Shown here one piece after another: positions 25,741-35,257 of a stretch of DNA of 64,000 bases. The first letter of the stretch is position 1; every line of letters starts with the position of its first letter. Made by a program: the position numbers and the translations under genes. Under the pieces are notes generated by a model, which did no database searches, was not told the DNA's origin, and worked only from the letters and a program-made list of their open reading frames with translations. This stretch comes from JBLIDK01 sp047632595 (GTDB taxonomy: Bacteria > Bacteroidota > Bacteroidia > Sphingobacteriales > Sphingobacteriaceae), in assembly GCA_047632595.1 (NCBI GenBank), contig JBLIDK010000002.1, forward strand, positions 1 through 64,000, given 5' to 3'.

Positions 25741-28557
25741 ATGCCAAGAGATACCAGTATAAAATCAGTATTAATATTAGGAAGTGGACCGATTATTATT
25801 GGGCAAGCATGTGAATTTGACTACGCTGGAAGTCAAGCCGCTCGTTCATTAAGAGAAGAAGGAATTGAAGTATCCTTGATTAACTCTAATCCGGCAACCA
25901 TTATGACCGATACGGTTATCGCCGATCACATATACCTAAAGCCTCTTACTTCCGATTCAATTATTGAAATACTTGAAGAACGTCAAATTGATGCTGTTTT
26001 GCCAACCATGGGTGGACAAACTGCATTAAACTTATGTATTGAGGCCGATGAAAGAGGAATCTGGGAAAAATACGGTGTTCGATTAATTGGAGTAGACATT
26101 CATGCTATTGAAGTCTGTGAAAACAGAGAAGAATTTAGAAAATTAATGGTTGAAATTGGAGTGGGAGTTGCTCCATCTAAAATAGCAAACTCATTCCTTG
26201 AAGGAAAAGAAGCCGGACAAGAAATTGGCTTTCCATTGGTAATTAGACCAAGCTACACCCTTGGTGGATATGGTGGTGGATTTGTTCACTCTAAAGATGA
26301 TTTTGAAGAGAAGTTACAACGAGGATTGCACGCTTCACCATCTCATGAAGTGCTTGTTGAAAAAGCTGTTTTAGGCTGGAAAGAGTACGAACTTGAATTA
26401 TTAAGAGATGCCAGTGATAATATTATTATCATCTGTTCTATTGAGAATTTTGACCCAATGGGAATTCATACAGGTGATTCAATAACGGTTGCTCCTGCAA
26501 TGACACTTAGTGATACCTGTTACCAAGAAATGCGTAATTTGGCTATTAAAATGATGCGTAGCATAGGAAACTTTGCTGGAGGTTGCAATGTGCAATTTTC
26601 AGTGAATCCTGAGAATGATGACATCATTGCCATTGAAATTAACCCACGAGTTTCTAGAAGTTCTGCGCTTGCATCAAAAGCTACTGGTTATCCAATTGCT
26701 CGTGTTGCTAGTAAATTAGCAATAGGATACAATCTAGATGAAATTTCCAACTCCATTACTGGAAATACCTCAGCTTATTTTGAACCTGCTTTGGACTATG
26801 TGATTGTAAAAATTCCACGTTGGAACTTTGCAAAATTTCCTGGTGCAGACACTGAGCTAGGACTTCAAATGAAATCGGTTGGTGAAGTAATGGGCATAGG
26901 AAGAAGTTTCAATGAAGCGTTTCAAAAAGCTGCCCAATCGCTAGAAACTAACCGTGATGGAATTGGAGCAGATGGAAAAGAAATAACAAGGCTAGAAGAA
27001 CTTGTTGAAGGCTTAGAGCATCCAAGTGATGATAGAATGTTTCTTATTAAAGACGCACTCTCACTGGGAATGCCAATTACCTCAATTCAAAAAATAACCA
27101 AAATCGATCGTTGGTTCTTAATGCAGATGAATGATTTGGTTAGGTTAGAGAAAGAACTAAAGCGTTATACTTTAGCTTCAGTTCCAAAAGGTTTACTAGT
27201 CGACTTAAAGCAAAATGGCTACTCTGATATGCAAATTGCCTATCTTCTAAAGAATACAACCGAAGATGAGGTTTTTGAAAAACGTACTGAGTTAGGAATA
27301 AGAAGAGTGTATAAAATGGTGGATACCTGTGCAGCAGAATTTGAAGCACAAACGCCTTATTTTTATTCCACTTTTGATGGAGAAAACGAATCAATTGTAT
27401 CTGACAATAAGAAAATCATAGTTTTAGGTTCAGGTCCGAATAGAATTGGACAAGGTATTGAATTTGACTATAGTTGTGTTCATGGCTTACTAGCTGCAAC
27501 AGAAAGTGGTTATGAATCGATCATGATTAATTGTAATCCTGAAACTGTTTCCACAGATTTCAACATGGCCGATAAATTGTACTTTGAGCCAGTTTATTGG
27601 GAACATTTAAGAGAAATAATTGAGCTTGAAAAGCCTGAAGGAGTAATAGTTCAACTTGGTGGGCAAACTGCTATTAAACTTGCTGAGAATATAACAGCAA
27701 TGGGTGTTAAAATTATTGGTACAAGTTTCGAAAATATGGACTTGGCTGAAGATAGAGGAAAGTTTTCTGAAGTGTTAGAGAAAATGAATATCCCTTATCC
27801 TACCTATGGAGTTGCAGAAACACCAGATGAAGCCCTTAAAGTTGCAAAAGAAGTAGGTTACCCAGTATTAGTTCGTCCGAGTTATGTATTAGGTGGGCAA
27901 CACATGCGAATTGTTATAAACGATGAGGAGTTAGAGTCTACAGTTATTCGTTTATTAAGAGACTTACCAAACAATCAAATTCTTATTGACCATTTCTTAG
28001 ACAGGGCTGAAGAAGCAGAAACAGATGCGATATGTGATGGGGATGAGGTTTACATAATTGGCATGATGGAGCACATCGAACCAGCAGGAATTCACTCGGG
28101 TGATTCAAGTGCAGTTTTACCTCCATTTGCTTTTTCTGAGAATGTTATAAACCAAATGCGTGATTACACTGTTAAGATTGCAAAAGCATTAAATGTTATT
28201 GGTTTTGTAAACATTCAATTCGCAATTAAAGAAGAGAAGGTTTATGTTATTGAAGCCAATCCTAGAGCCAGTAGAACGGTTCCTTTTATCGCAAAAGCAT
28301 ATGGAGTACCATTTGTTAACATTGCAACAAAAGTGATGTTAGGAGAGAAAAAGCTTAAAGACTTTAAAATTGAGCCAAAGCTTGATGGTTACGCAATTAA
28401 AGAACCAGTATTCTCATTTAACAAATTCCCTAATGTAAATAAGGAATTAGGACCTGAAATGAAATCGACCGGTGAAGCAATTCGTTTTATAAAAGACCTA
28501 GACGATCCATTCTTTAGAGAAATGTACAGCGTTAAATCAATGTATTTAAGTAAGTAA
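25741..28557 (+). CDS. carB: Carbamoyl-phosphate synthase large subunit, lacking the MGS domain
   Basis: A 938-residue CarB that makes carbamoyl phosphate for arginine and pyrimidine synthesis using ammonia supplied by CarA. Both ATP-grasp halves are present, each with its start signature (VLILGSGPIIIGQACEFDYAGSQA near 11 and IIVLGSGPNRIGQGIEFDYS near 558) and metal-binding ExNPR motifs (IEINPRVSRSSALASKATG and IEANPRASRTVPFIAKAYG). Enterobacterial CarB has about 1,070 residues; the missing part is the C-terminal methylglyoxal-synthase-like allosteric domain that binds UMP, IMP and ornithine. The chain ends cleanly two bases before the next gene, so this is a short family type, not a frameshift. 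Confidence 0.95.
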   Translation: MPRDTSIKSVLILGSGPIIIGQACEFDYAGSQAARSLREEGIEVSLINSNPATIMTDTVIADHIYLKPLTSDSIIEILEERQIDAVLPTMGGQTALNLCIEADERGIWEKYGVRLIGVDIHAIEVCENREEFRKLMVEIGVGVAPSKIANSFLEGKEAGQEIGFPLVIRPSYTLGGYGGGFVHSKDDFEEKLQRGLHASPSHEVLVEKAVLGWKEYELELLRDASDNIIIICSIENFDPMGIHTGDSITVAPAMTLSDTCYQEMRNLAIKMMRSIGNFAGGCNVQFSVNPENDDIIAIEINPRVSRSSALASKATGYPIARVASKLAIGYNLDEISNSITGNTSAYFEPALDYVIVKIPRWNFAKFPGADTELGLQMKSVGEVMGIGRSFNEAFQKAAQSLETNRDGIGADGKEITRLEELVEGLEHPSDDRMFLIKDALSLGMPITSIQKITKIDRWFLMQMNDLVRLEKELKRYTLASVPKGLLVDLKQNGYSDMQIAYLLKNTTEDEVFEKRTELGIRRVYKMVDTCAAEFEAQTPYFYSTFDGENESIVSDNKKIIVLGSGPNRIGQGIEFDYSCVHGLLAATESGYESIMINCNPETVSTDFNMADKLYFEPVYWEHLREIIELEKPEGVIVQLGGQTAIKLAENITAMGVKIIGTSFENMDLAEDRGKFSEVLEKMNIPYPTYGVAETPDEALKVAKEVGYPVLVRPSYVLGGQHMRIVINDEELESTVIRLLRDLPNNQILIDHFLDRAEEAETDAICDGDEVYIIGMMEHIEPAGIHSGDSSAVLPPFAFSENVINQMRDYTVKIAKALNVIGFVNIQFAIKEEKVYVIEANPRASRTVPFIAKAYGVPFVNIATKVMLGEKKLKDFKIEPKLDGYAIKEPVFSFNKFPNVNKELGPEMKSTGEAIRFIKDLDDPFFREMYSVKSMYLSK

Positions 28558-28558
28558 T

Positions 28559-28744
28559 ATGTTAAAATTTATATTCACTTCAGTTTTAGTACTAGTTTTA
28601 GCGCGAATTGTGTTCAGAATGATAGCCCCCTATTTATTTGGTTCACCAGATAAAGAAACTGGCCCAAAGGTGGTACATAAAAAGAATACTAAAACCTATA
28701 CCGATAATCAAGGAGAGTTTATTGATTATGAGGAGGTGAAGTAG
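28559..28744 (+). CDS. Small membrane protein, DUF4834-like
   Basis: A 61-residue protein with one N-terminal helix (FIFTSVLVLVLARIVFRMI) and a hydrophilic tail ending in GEFIDYEEVK. Short proteins of this form, often placed in DUF4834, are widespread in Flavobacteria and have no known function. The ATG is one base after the carB stop, so it is co-transcribed with carB. Confidence 0.6.
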   Translation: MLKFIFTSVLVLVLARIVFRMIAPYLFGSPDKETGPKVVHKKNTKTYTDNQGEFIDYEEVK

Positions 28745-28771
28745 TTGGTTGTTACCTATTGCTAATTATTA

Positions 28772-29701
28772 TTAACCCATCACTTCGAAATTTTTCCTTA
28801 CCCATTTGGCACCAATAAATGAAGTCAAATAGTAGAGAATCGACTTTATTGAAAGTGAAGATTTAGCAAAGTGCCTTCTGGCTAATTTATACTTTCCAAT
28901 TACGTAATAATATCTTGCTCTAGAGCCATAAAGTCTTTTGATTCCTTTGTTTACTTGCCTGGGATGTTTGTCATAAAACTTTTCTAAGGTGAGCATCGAG
29001 TAATGAAAATCTATTAAACGATAGTTCTCATTAAGCGAAAGATTGTTTTTATTTATGTATCTATTGTAAAGCGGTTTGCAAATCTCTATAGACTTTTGTT
29101 GATGAAATATTTTAAGAATCCAATCAAAATCCACCATTCCGAAGTGTTCTTCAAAGCGAATATTTTTTAACTTTTTGCTTATAATTAAACACCCTAGATA
29201 GGTGTTTTGACGATTATTTGTTTTACTTAACTTGTCTATAAAAGTTTCATTTTTTCCATAGCGAACGAATTTATCCTTGGAGTTTTTCGTTTTTATAACA
29301 GTTTTGTTCAGATGTGCATTGAAGATTGTGTAACCGCTAGTTAAAATAGGTGCATGATCAATATATGGCAAGACACTTTGTAATTTATCCTCTACCCAAA
29401 TGTCATCATGATCTACAAATGCGATAGAATCACCTGTGCAGTTTTCGAGTCCTATATTTCTTCCAGCATTTGGACCACCAGTATTTTGATTTGTTTGATA
29501 TAGCTTAATGTTTTCTTGGTTCTGCAGTAACTCAAAAGTTCCGTCTGTAGATTGATCGTCAACTACAATTAATTCCAAATCAAATTCAGTATATATCCCT
29601 TCTTGACCAAATATACTCTCAATAGTCTTTTGGATAGTGTTTTTAGCATTAAAGGAAGTTAAAACAACTGAAAATTTCTTATTTGTATTCTGCTGATTCA
29701 T
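28772..29701 (-). CDS. Family 2 glycosyltransferase
   Basis: A 309-residue GT-A-fold glycosyltransferase. The nucleotide-binding start SVVLTSFNAKNTIQKTIESIFGQ, VVDDQSTDGT (47-55) and the metal-binding DxD-type VDHDD (96-100) are clear. The C-terminal half is basic and may touch the membrane. It would add a sugar to a lipid-linked or surface glycan; the donor is unknown. Its start overlaps the end of the upstream gene by 23 bp, so these two form a reverse-strand unit within the surface-glycan cluster. Confidence 0.85.
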   Translation of the reverse strand: MNQQNTNKKFSVVLTSFNAKNTIQKTIESIFGQEGIYTEFDLELIVVDDQSTDGTFELLQNQENIKLYQTNQNTGGPNAGRNIGLENCTGDSIAFVDHDDIWVEDKLQSVLPYIDHAPILTSGYTIFNAHLNKTVIKTKNSKDKFVRYGKNETFIDKLSKTNNRQNTYLGCLIISKKLKNIRFEEHFGMVDFDWILKIFHQQKSIEICKPLYNRYINKNNLSLNENYRLIDFHYSMLTLEKFYDKHPRQVNKGIKRLYGSRARYYYVIGKYKLARRHFAKSSLSIKSILYYLTSFIGAKWVRKNFEVMG

Positions 29702-31247
29702 AAAAATCTTTTAGTTGTTTGTTGTAGTTGTTACCTGCCTTTAGGTTTAAATCATGCCATTTTTGACTGTTTACTAACATGCTTTTTAGAGTTTCTAACA
29801 TTGCTTCATAACTCGACACGCAAGGAAACCCTAATTTCTTAAAATCATCCATAAAATTTTTTCTATCTGTTAAGTTTACAAAAAGGCCTAAATTTCCATG
29901 CCTTATGGCATCAAGGGCGGAAAGTGAAAACTCTGAAATAAAAATATCTCCTCTTTCCCAGTCCATTTCTAAACTAACTTTTGATACTGAAAGGTTGCTT
30001 AATTTTAAGTGTTTAACAAGGTTTGCAACTCTAGATTTTGAATTTACACCTTCCGCTTCTGGGCGATTCATAGTAGGATGCAATCTTATAATAAAATTTT
30101 TGTTTGGAAATTGCGGTGGTAATTTACAAAATGCTTCGATCAGTATATCGGTATCAGATCTGTTTACAAATGCTGAATAGTCTATACCATGGTTTAAGGA
30201 AAGAATTATCGTTTTTGATGCTATTTTTCCTTTATTCGAATTAACTATAAATTCCGGTTTTTGTATAAAATAGTAGGATTTAATTGTTTGTTTGTTCGCT
30301 TTTTGAAAATATTTTTGTGTAAAAAAATCTCTTACTACAAAAGAGCCATAGGCAAATATTCCGCCACTATAATGATGTGGTAAGGATGGGGGCCTAAAAG
30401 CATCTTCAAATACTTCTATTGGAAAATTAGGTTCATATAAGATTTTTTTTAAGTTAAAGTATTGATGTATTGGAACAGCAACTACTAATTTGATATGCAA
30501 ACTTTCAGGTATTTTTTTATGGATAAATCTCTTAAATAAATCGTCAAGAGTATTTCTGGAGAACAACTTAAAGTAGCTTACCGGTCGATATTCTAGTAGA
30601 GTGGGTTTGAAATTACTTGTAAATTTTATTCTTTTTAATGAGGTAAAAACAAAAAGTTTTTCTGCCGAATTATGTACATATAATTTATGGTTTTGAAATA
30701 ACCAGATTAGTTGATTAAAATGTCTAATTAATTTATAACCAAATTTGAAGTTTTTCAAACTCTCAATAATGGACTTTATTAAAAATTTATTCTGAACAGA
30801 ATAAATACGCTTTGCCCGCTGTTCTTTCCAAAACTTCCAACTCACTCCCAAATTATAAGATTCGGCAGGAATTGCGGTGAAATAAACCTTATCAATATTA
30901 AACCTTTGACTAATGTTTTGAAAAACTTTTTGATTGACTTGGTATAGCAAGAATTTTTTATAGACTCTGGCATAGTCCCAAGAGCTAAAGCTAGAATTTA
31001 AAACTTTTTCAAATGTTATTTCATCAATGAAATCCATTTCTTTTGGAGATAAAAAATCTGCAAAAGTGAAGAACATAATGTCTAGTTTATTGAATGAATG
31101 AAAAAGGTTTTTTTCAAATTCAAATAATTTATGTGTGCTTAAAATAATAATTGAGTTACTATTCTTACTTAAAGAATTAACAATACCTTTTATTTTGTTA
31201 TAATTTACATTTTGACTTATGACAATAATTGAAGTTTTGTGTTTCAT
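29679..31247 (-). CDS. Probable GT-B-like glycan or glycerophosphate transferase
   Basis: A 522-residue protein I cannot place firmly. The N-terminal half has alternating strands and helices (TSIIVISQNVN, IIILSTH). The C-terminal half carries features seen in capsule and CDP-glycerol-type GT-B enzymes: ILSLNHGID, NFIIRLHPTMNRPEAEG, and DIFISEFSLSALDAIRHGNLGLFVN, which resembles the second Rossmann half where sugar or glycerol nucleotides bind. No signal peptide or membrane helix is seen. Its end overlaps the GT2 gene. Alternatives are a polysialyltransferase-like or surface-carbohydrate biosynthesis protein. Confidence 0.5.
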   Translation of the reverse strand: MKHKTSIIVISQNVNYNKIKGIVNSLSKNSNSIIILSTHKLFEFEKNLFHSFNKLDIMFFTFADFLSPKEMDFIDEITFEKVLNSSFSSWDYARVYKKFLLYQVNQKVFQNISQRFNIDKVYFTAIPAESYNLGVSWKFWKEQRAKRIYSVQNKFLIKSIIESLKNFKFGYKLIRHFNQLIWLFQNHKLYVHNSAEKLFVFTSLKRIKFTSNFKPTLLEYRPVSYFKLFSRNTLDDLFKRFIHKKIPESLHIKLVVAVPIHQYFNLKKILYEPNFPIEVFEDAFRPPSLPHHYSGGIFAYGSFVVRDFFTQKYFQKANKQTIKSYYFIQKPEFIVNSNKGKIASKTIILSLNHGIDYSAFVNRSDTDILIEAFCKLPPQFPNKNFIIRLHPTMNRPEAEGVNSKSRVANLVKHLKLSNLSVSKVSLEMDWERGDIFISEFSLSALDAIRHGNLGLFVNLTDRKNFMDDFKKLGFPCVSSYEAMLETLKSMLVNSQKWHDLNLKAGNNYNKQLKDFYESAEYK

Positions 31248-31420
31248 TAATTATTAGATTTCTAACTAGTTTTTCTACTTATTTAAGATGTTAGATGTCA
31301 ATATATTTTTAAAAGTAATTATCTTCTATCAGTATTATAAGTAAGTTCGCTCTAAGAAATATGTAAATTTAGAATAATAATTTGAAATGGTAGTTTGTAA
31401 GTTCAAGTAATAAATATAAA

Positions 31421-32374
31421 ATGAACATGGAATGCAGAATTTGTAGTAATACTAGTAACCTAAATAAATATCTAGTTAAAGAAATGATGTTTGGATTAAG
31501 AGAAGAGTTTGAATATTTTCAATGTCCCAATTGCGAATGTTTACAAATAGTGAATTTCCCAAAGGACATGGCGAAATATTATCCTTCAAATTACTATAGC
31601 TTTACAAAAGATAAAAAATCGGTCATTTCAATAATTTCTGGCTGGATGAAATCTAGACGAAATCGCTTCGCTATGTTTGATAATGATATGTTAGGGTGGC
31701 TAATTCATTCCATATTTCCCAGTGTAAACCCAAGCTTTAATGCGATCGTATTAGCAGATGCGCATAAAACACATAAAATTCTTGATGTTGGTTGTGGAAG
31801 TGGATATTTTCTTAAAAATTTGGCTAAAATAGGCTTTAAAAACCTACATGGTGTTGATCCTTTTTTAAATGAAAACCTTATTGAGGAACAAGGAGTAAGG
31901 CTCGAGAAAAAATCCATTCATCAGGTGAAAAGCAAAAAGGATATTATTACTTTTAATCATTCATTTGAACATTTGTCTGATCCTTTAGAAACGTTAAAAA
32001 TGGTTTCTGATATAATGAACCCTGGCGGACAATGTATAATAAGAATTCCAACCGTGTCTTCATATGCCTGGAAACATTATGGAGTAAATTGGGTTCAACT
32101 GGATGCACCTAGACATTTCTTTCTCCATTCAATTAAGAGTGTTAAATACTTGGCAAACCAAGTAAATCTAACTGTTGAAAACGTAGTTTATGATTCCAAT
32201 GAATTTCAATTTTTAGGCAGTGAAAGATATATTAAAAATATTCCATTAAGAAGCAAAGAGAAAAACAAAGACATATTTAGCAATAGTGAGATTAAAAGTT
32301 TTAAAAGTCGTGCTAAAAAGCTTAATTATGAAAATAAGGGAGATGCAATTGCTGTTTTTCTACGGAAGCCTTAA
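31421..32374 (+). CDS. Class I SAM methyltransferase with N-terminal Cys pairs
   Basis: A 317-residue protein. An N-terminal zinc-ribbon-like section contains CRIC and CPNC pairs (Cys4, Cys7 and, about 30 residues later, two more). It is followed by a Rossmann methyltransferase domain with motif I ILDVGCGSGYFLKNL, then FNHSFEHLSDPLETLKMV and NPGGQCIIRIPT. This architecture is common in O-antigen and capsule clusters, where it modifies sugars or nucleotide-linked intermediates. It is convergent with a second, related methyltransferase gene downstream. The substrate is unknown. Confidence 0.8.
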   Translation: MNMECRICSNTSNLNKYLVKEMMFGLREEFEYFQCPNCECLQIVNFPKDMAKYYPSNYYSFTKDKKSVISIISGWMKSRRNRFAMFDNDMLGWLIHSIFPSVNPSFNAIVLADAHKTHKILDVGCGSGYFLKNLAKIGFKNLHGVDPFLNENLIEEQGVRLEKKSIHQVKSKKDIITFNHSFEHLSDPLETLKMVSDIMNPGGQCIIRIPTVSSYAWKHYGVNWVQLDAPRHFFLHSIKSVKYLANQVNLTVENVVYDSNEFQFLGSERYIKNIPLRSKEKNKDIFSNSEIKSFKSRAKKLNYENKGDAIAVFLRKP

Positions 32375-32412
32375 CGGTATTAAAGAATCCCCTATTTTGA
32401 TTGAGTTTTTTC

Positions 32413-33360
32413 TTAATTCTTCTTTAATATTGCCTTGGGAAAAAAATGTTTTTTAATTCTTACAATTGGTTGTATTACTTTATTGGTAAAAAACTGATTA
32501 ATTTGAAAGCCAAGTTTTCTTTCATTCATTAAGTGAGAGCTATAAACGGATAATTGCTTTGAGTAAGACTCATCAGATATCACGGGCTCTAAATTTATTT
32601 TAGACTTTCTTACAAAACAAAACAATTCTTTTGGGTGAAAACTGTCTCCTTCCGTCATATATTCGGAGTGTAAACTGTTTTTATTAAGTATATTAGTTAG
32701 GGTTGTTTTAGAAAAGTAATAGGTATGAACAGCTCTAAAGAAATTTGAAGTTAGAGGTAAAAATGGATTATATGCATCTGGTACGGCGATATAAATAATT
32801 CCGTTGTCTGTTAACACGTTTTTAACTTTATCCAAAACTTTGTCTAAATCTAACATGTGTTCAAATACATGTCTCATGATAACAAAGTCGAATTTGTTTT
32901 CGTAGTCGCTGTTCCAATCAGAATTAATATTGTTTGAAATAAATTTTATTCCTTTTTGATTTAGTCTGTTTTTATGCCCTTCAGATGGTTCAATGGCAAA
33001 ATAATTTTCACCTAAATTTTGATCAATAAAACTCATCAATTGTGAGCCATCACCACTGCCAATGTCTAAAATGTTTTTAAACTTTATTTCATCACCAAAA
33101 CTTTCTTTTAATCTACGGGTAATAGGATAGTAGCTTGTTGGATTATTCTCAGCTGATATTTTTACTGGATTAGGCCTGTAATATTTGTCATATTTTTTAG
33201 TGTAGAAATTTAGGTATTCAGCGTCTGACCACCGCGGGTTTAAGTAGCTTAGACCGCAATTTTTGCAAATGACCACATTTGCGGCAATGCCAAACTGCCC
33301 AACACTATTTATTTTTTCTGTATTGTTGCTTTCACAAACTGCACAATTTACATTTTCCAT
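32413..33360 (-). CDS. Class I SAM methyltransferase with N-terminal Cys pairs (second copy)
   Basis: A 315-residue protein with the same plan as the neighbouring methyltransferase. CAVC and CKNCGLSYLNPRW supply two Cys pairs in the first 40 residues. Then motif I ILDIGSGDGSQLMSF, MRHVFEHMLDLDKVLDKV and GIIYIAVPDAYNPF follow. It faces the other gene end to end with 38 bp between stops. The sequences are clearly different, so this is an old paralogue pair or independent recruitment, not a recent duplication. It probably methylates a sugar in the surface glycan. Confidence 0.8.
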   Translation of the reverse strand: MENVNCAVCESNNTEKINSVGQFGIAANVVICKNCGLSYLNPRWSDAEYLNFYTKKYDKYYRPNPVKISAENNPTSYYPITRRLKESFGDEIKFKNILDIGSGDGSQLMSFIDQNLGENYFAIEPSEGHKNRLNQKGIKFISNNINSDWNSDYENKFDFVIMRHVFEHMLDLDKVLDKVKNVLTDNGIIYIAVPDAYNPFLPLTSNFFRAVHTYYFSKTTLTNILNKNSLHSEYMTEGDSFHPKELFCFVRKSKINLEPVISDESYSKQLSVYSSHLMNERKLGFQINQFFTNKVIQPIVRIKKHFFPKAILKKN

Positions 33361-33602
33361 TTTTCTATTTTTTAGTGTTTTTTAGCAATTAGTGCCAATA
33401 TAAGCCCAGTCTACTAAAGTGAATTCTGATTCAAATGTCTGAATTAAAAAGTGTATCAACAATAATTTAATAGAAGTTGTTAAAATATTTAAAGTATAAA
33501 ACAATATGTCTAAATTCGTGGCTAAATAATTGTTAATATTTTGGAGTTCTGCCAAAAACCATAAATTGGTATATTAAGTCTTCATTACCAACCTATAAAT
33601 AA

Positions 33603-34553
33603 ATGAATGTAATTGTTACCGGCGGAGCTGGTTTTATTGGTTCTAATTTGATTTCGGATTTACTTCATAATAATAGAGTAACCGTCTATTGTATTGATAA
33701 TTTTGACCCGTATTATGACAGATCAATAAAGGAAAAAAGTATAGAACCTTTTTTATCGAATGATCATTTTCATTTTGTAGAGTGTGATATTTTAGATTAT
33801 GATAATCTAGTTACAATATTTAAAAATGTCAAGATTGATGTAATAGTTCACCTAGCTGGTAAAGCAGGTGTAAGGCCTAGTATCGAAGACCCAATATCAT
33901 ATACCAAAACAAATGTAGAAGGGACGAACAAAATGTTAGAGTTTGCAAAAGTTAAAAAAATACAACAATTTGTATTTGGTTCCTCTAGCAGCGTTTATGG
34001 AAAATGTAAAGATTTACCATGGAATGAAAACTCTACTTGCGACCCTATAAGTCCATATGCCTCTTCTAAATTAGCTGGTGAGTTTCTTGGTAAAGTTTAT
34101 TCAAATTTATTTGACATTAATTTTATTGCATTAAGATTTTTTACAGTCTTTGGTCCAAATCAACGCCCAGATTTAGCCATACATAAATTCATAAATCTAA
34201 TGTCAAAAAATCAAAAAATTGATTTGTATGGAGATGGCTCTACTAAGAGAGACTATACTTTTGTTTCAGATATTGTTCAGGGTATCAAGGCGGCCATGAA
34301 GTTAAATAGACCATTTGAAGTCATAAATATTGCCAGCAATAACCCCATAAAACTTAAGGATTTGGTTAGAACTTTGGAAACAGTATCAGGTATTGAAGCT
34401 AAAATTAACTATATGCCAGAACAGCAAGGTGATGTATCAATTACTTATGCATGCATTGATAAAGCTAAAAGAATGTTAAAATATGCCCCTACAACGTCAC
34501 TAGAGCATGGAGTAGAAATGTTTTATAGTTGGTATGAAAATAAAAATAAATGA
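33603..34553 (+). CDS. NAD-dependent sugar-nucleotide epimerase (UDP-glucuronate 4-epimerase-like)
   Basis: A 316-residue extended short-chain dehydrogenase. The NAD-binding GGAGFIGSN lies at 7-15. The catalytic Ser cluster SSSS is at 127-130 and the YASSK motif gives Tyr152 and Lys156. FFTVFGPNQRPD and GDGSTKRDYTFVSD are typical of UDP-glucuronate/UDP-glucose 4-epimerases. It starts the six-gene forward run ending with the flippase and overlaps the next gene by 4 bp. Likely product: UDP-galacturonate or a related epimer. Exact substrate is inference. Confidence 0.82.
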   Translation: MNVIVTGGAGFIGSNLISDLLHNNRVTVYCIDNFDPYYDRSIKEKSIEPFLSNDHFHFVECDILDYDNLVTIFKNVKIDVIVHLAGKAGVRPSIEDPISYTKTNVEGTNKMLEFAKVKKIQQFVFGSSSSVYGKCKDLPWNENSTCDPISPYASSKLAGEFLGKVYSNLFDINFIALRFFTVFGPNQRPDLAIHKFINLMSKNQKIDLYGDGSTKRDYTFVSDIVQGIKAAMKLNRPFEVINIASNNPIKLKDLVRTLETVSGIEAKINYMPEQQGDVSITYACIDKAKRMLKYAPTTSLEHGVEMFYSWYENKNK

Positions 34554-35257
34554 TGGAAGTATTAGCTATTATCCCAGCAAGAGGAGGGTCTAAAGGAATA
34601 AAGAAGAAAAACCTTGTAAAAGTAAAGGGCAAGACCTTGATTGAGTATTCTATTGAGCATGCTCTTTCCTCCAAATACATTACCAAAACTATTGTTTCGT
34701 CAGAAAACGAAGAGATTTTGACTTTAGCTAGAGGTTTTAAGGAGGTAATACCATTACAACGACCTCAAAAATTAGCAGAAGATCATGTATTAGACCTTCC
34801 AGTATTTGAACATGCTCTAGAGTATTTAAAACTAAATGAAAACTATGTGCCAGATATTATAGTTCACTTAAGGCCAACTGCGCCATTTAGAAGAGTAGAG
34901 TGGATTGATGAAGCAATAGAAAAATTAATTGAAACCCCAGAAGCAGAATCAATAAGGTCTGTGTCTGAACCTGAAAAACATCCTTATAGAATTTTTGATA
35001 TTGATGAAAATGGTTACTTAAATTCAATTATGAAACACAAGCATGAGCAATCTTTTGTTTTAAGAAGACAAGATCTACCTAAAATGTATTACTATAATTG
35101 TGTAATAGATGTAACTCGATGGTCTACAATTATGGAATTGAAATCTATGACTGGTAATAAGATGTTGCCTTTTATAATGGACCCAGATGAGGTAATAGAT
35201 ATAGATACACCAAAGGATCTTTTTATATTAAATCAACTTTTTATGGATAAATTATGA
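34550..35257 (+). CDS. Acylneuraminate cytidylyltransferase family CMP-sugar synthetase
   Basis: A 235-residue CMP-sugar synthetase of the NeuA/KdsB superfamily. The CTP-binding start IIPARGGSKGIKKKNL is diagnostic; HLRPTAPFRRVEWIDEAI, VLRRQDLPKMYYYNCVIDV and a final 'DEVIDIDTPKDLF' agree. These enzymes activate nonulosonic acids or Kdo-like acids as CMP-sugars. No NeuB-type synthase is in the window, so the acid sugar must come from elsewhere or from the unusual dehydrogenases downstream. It overlaps both neighbours by 4 bp. Confidence 0.85.
   Translation: MMEVLAIIPARGGSKGIKKKNLVKVKGKTLIEYSIEHALSSKYITKTIVSSENEEILTLARGFKEVIPLQRPQKLAEDHVLDLPVFEHALEYLKLNENYVPDIIVHLRPTAPFRRVEWIDEAIEKLIETPEAESIRSVSEPEKHPYRIFDIDENGYLNSIMKHKHEQSFVLRRQDLPKMYYYNCVIDVTRWSTIMELKSMTGNKMLPFIMDPDEVIDIDTPKDLFILNQLFMDKL

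Noticed and set aside
25741..28557. carB as a frameshifted or truncated gene
   Set aside because: The reading frame ends cleanly after the second ATP-grasp half, with the next gene one base later and no MGS-like sequence in any frame downstream. It matches the short family type.
33361..33602. Promoter for the glycan operon
   Set aside because: The AT-rich stretch holds several partial matches such as TAATATTTTG, but none fits TAnnTTTG with a spaced TTG.
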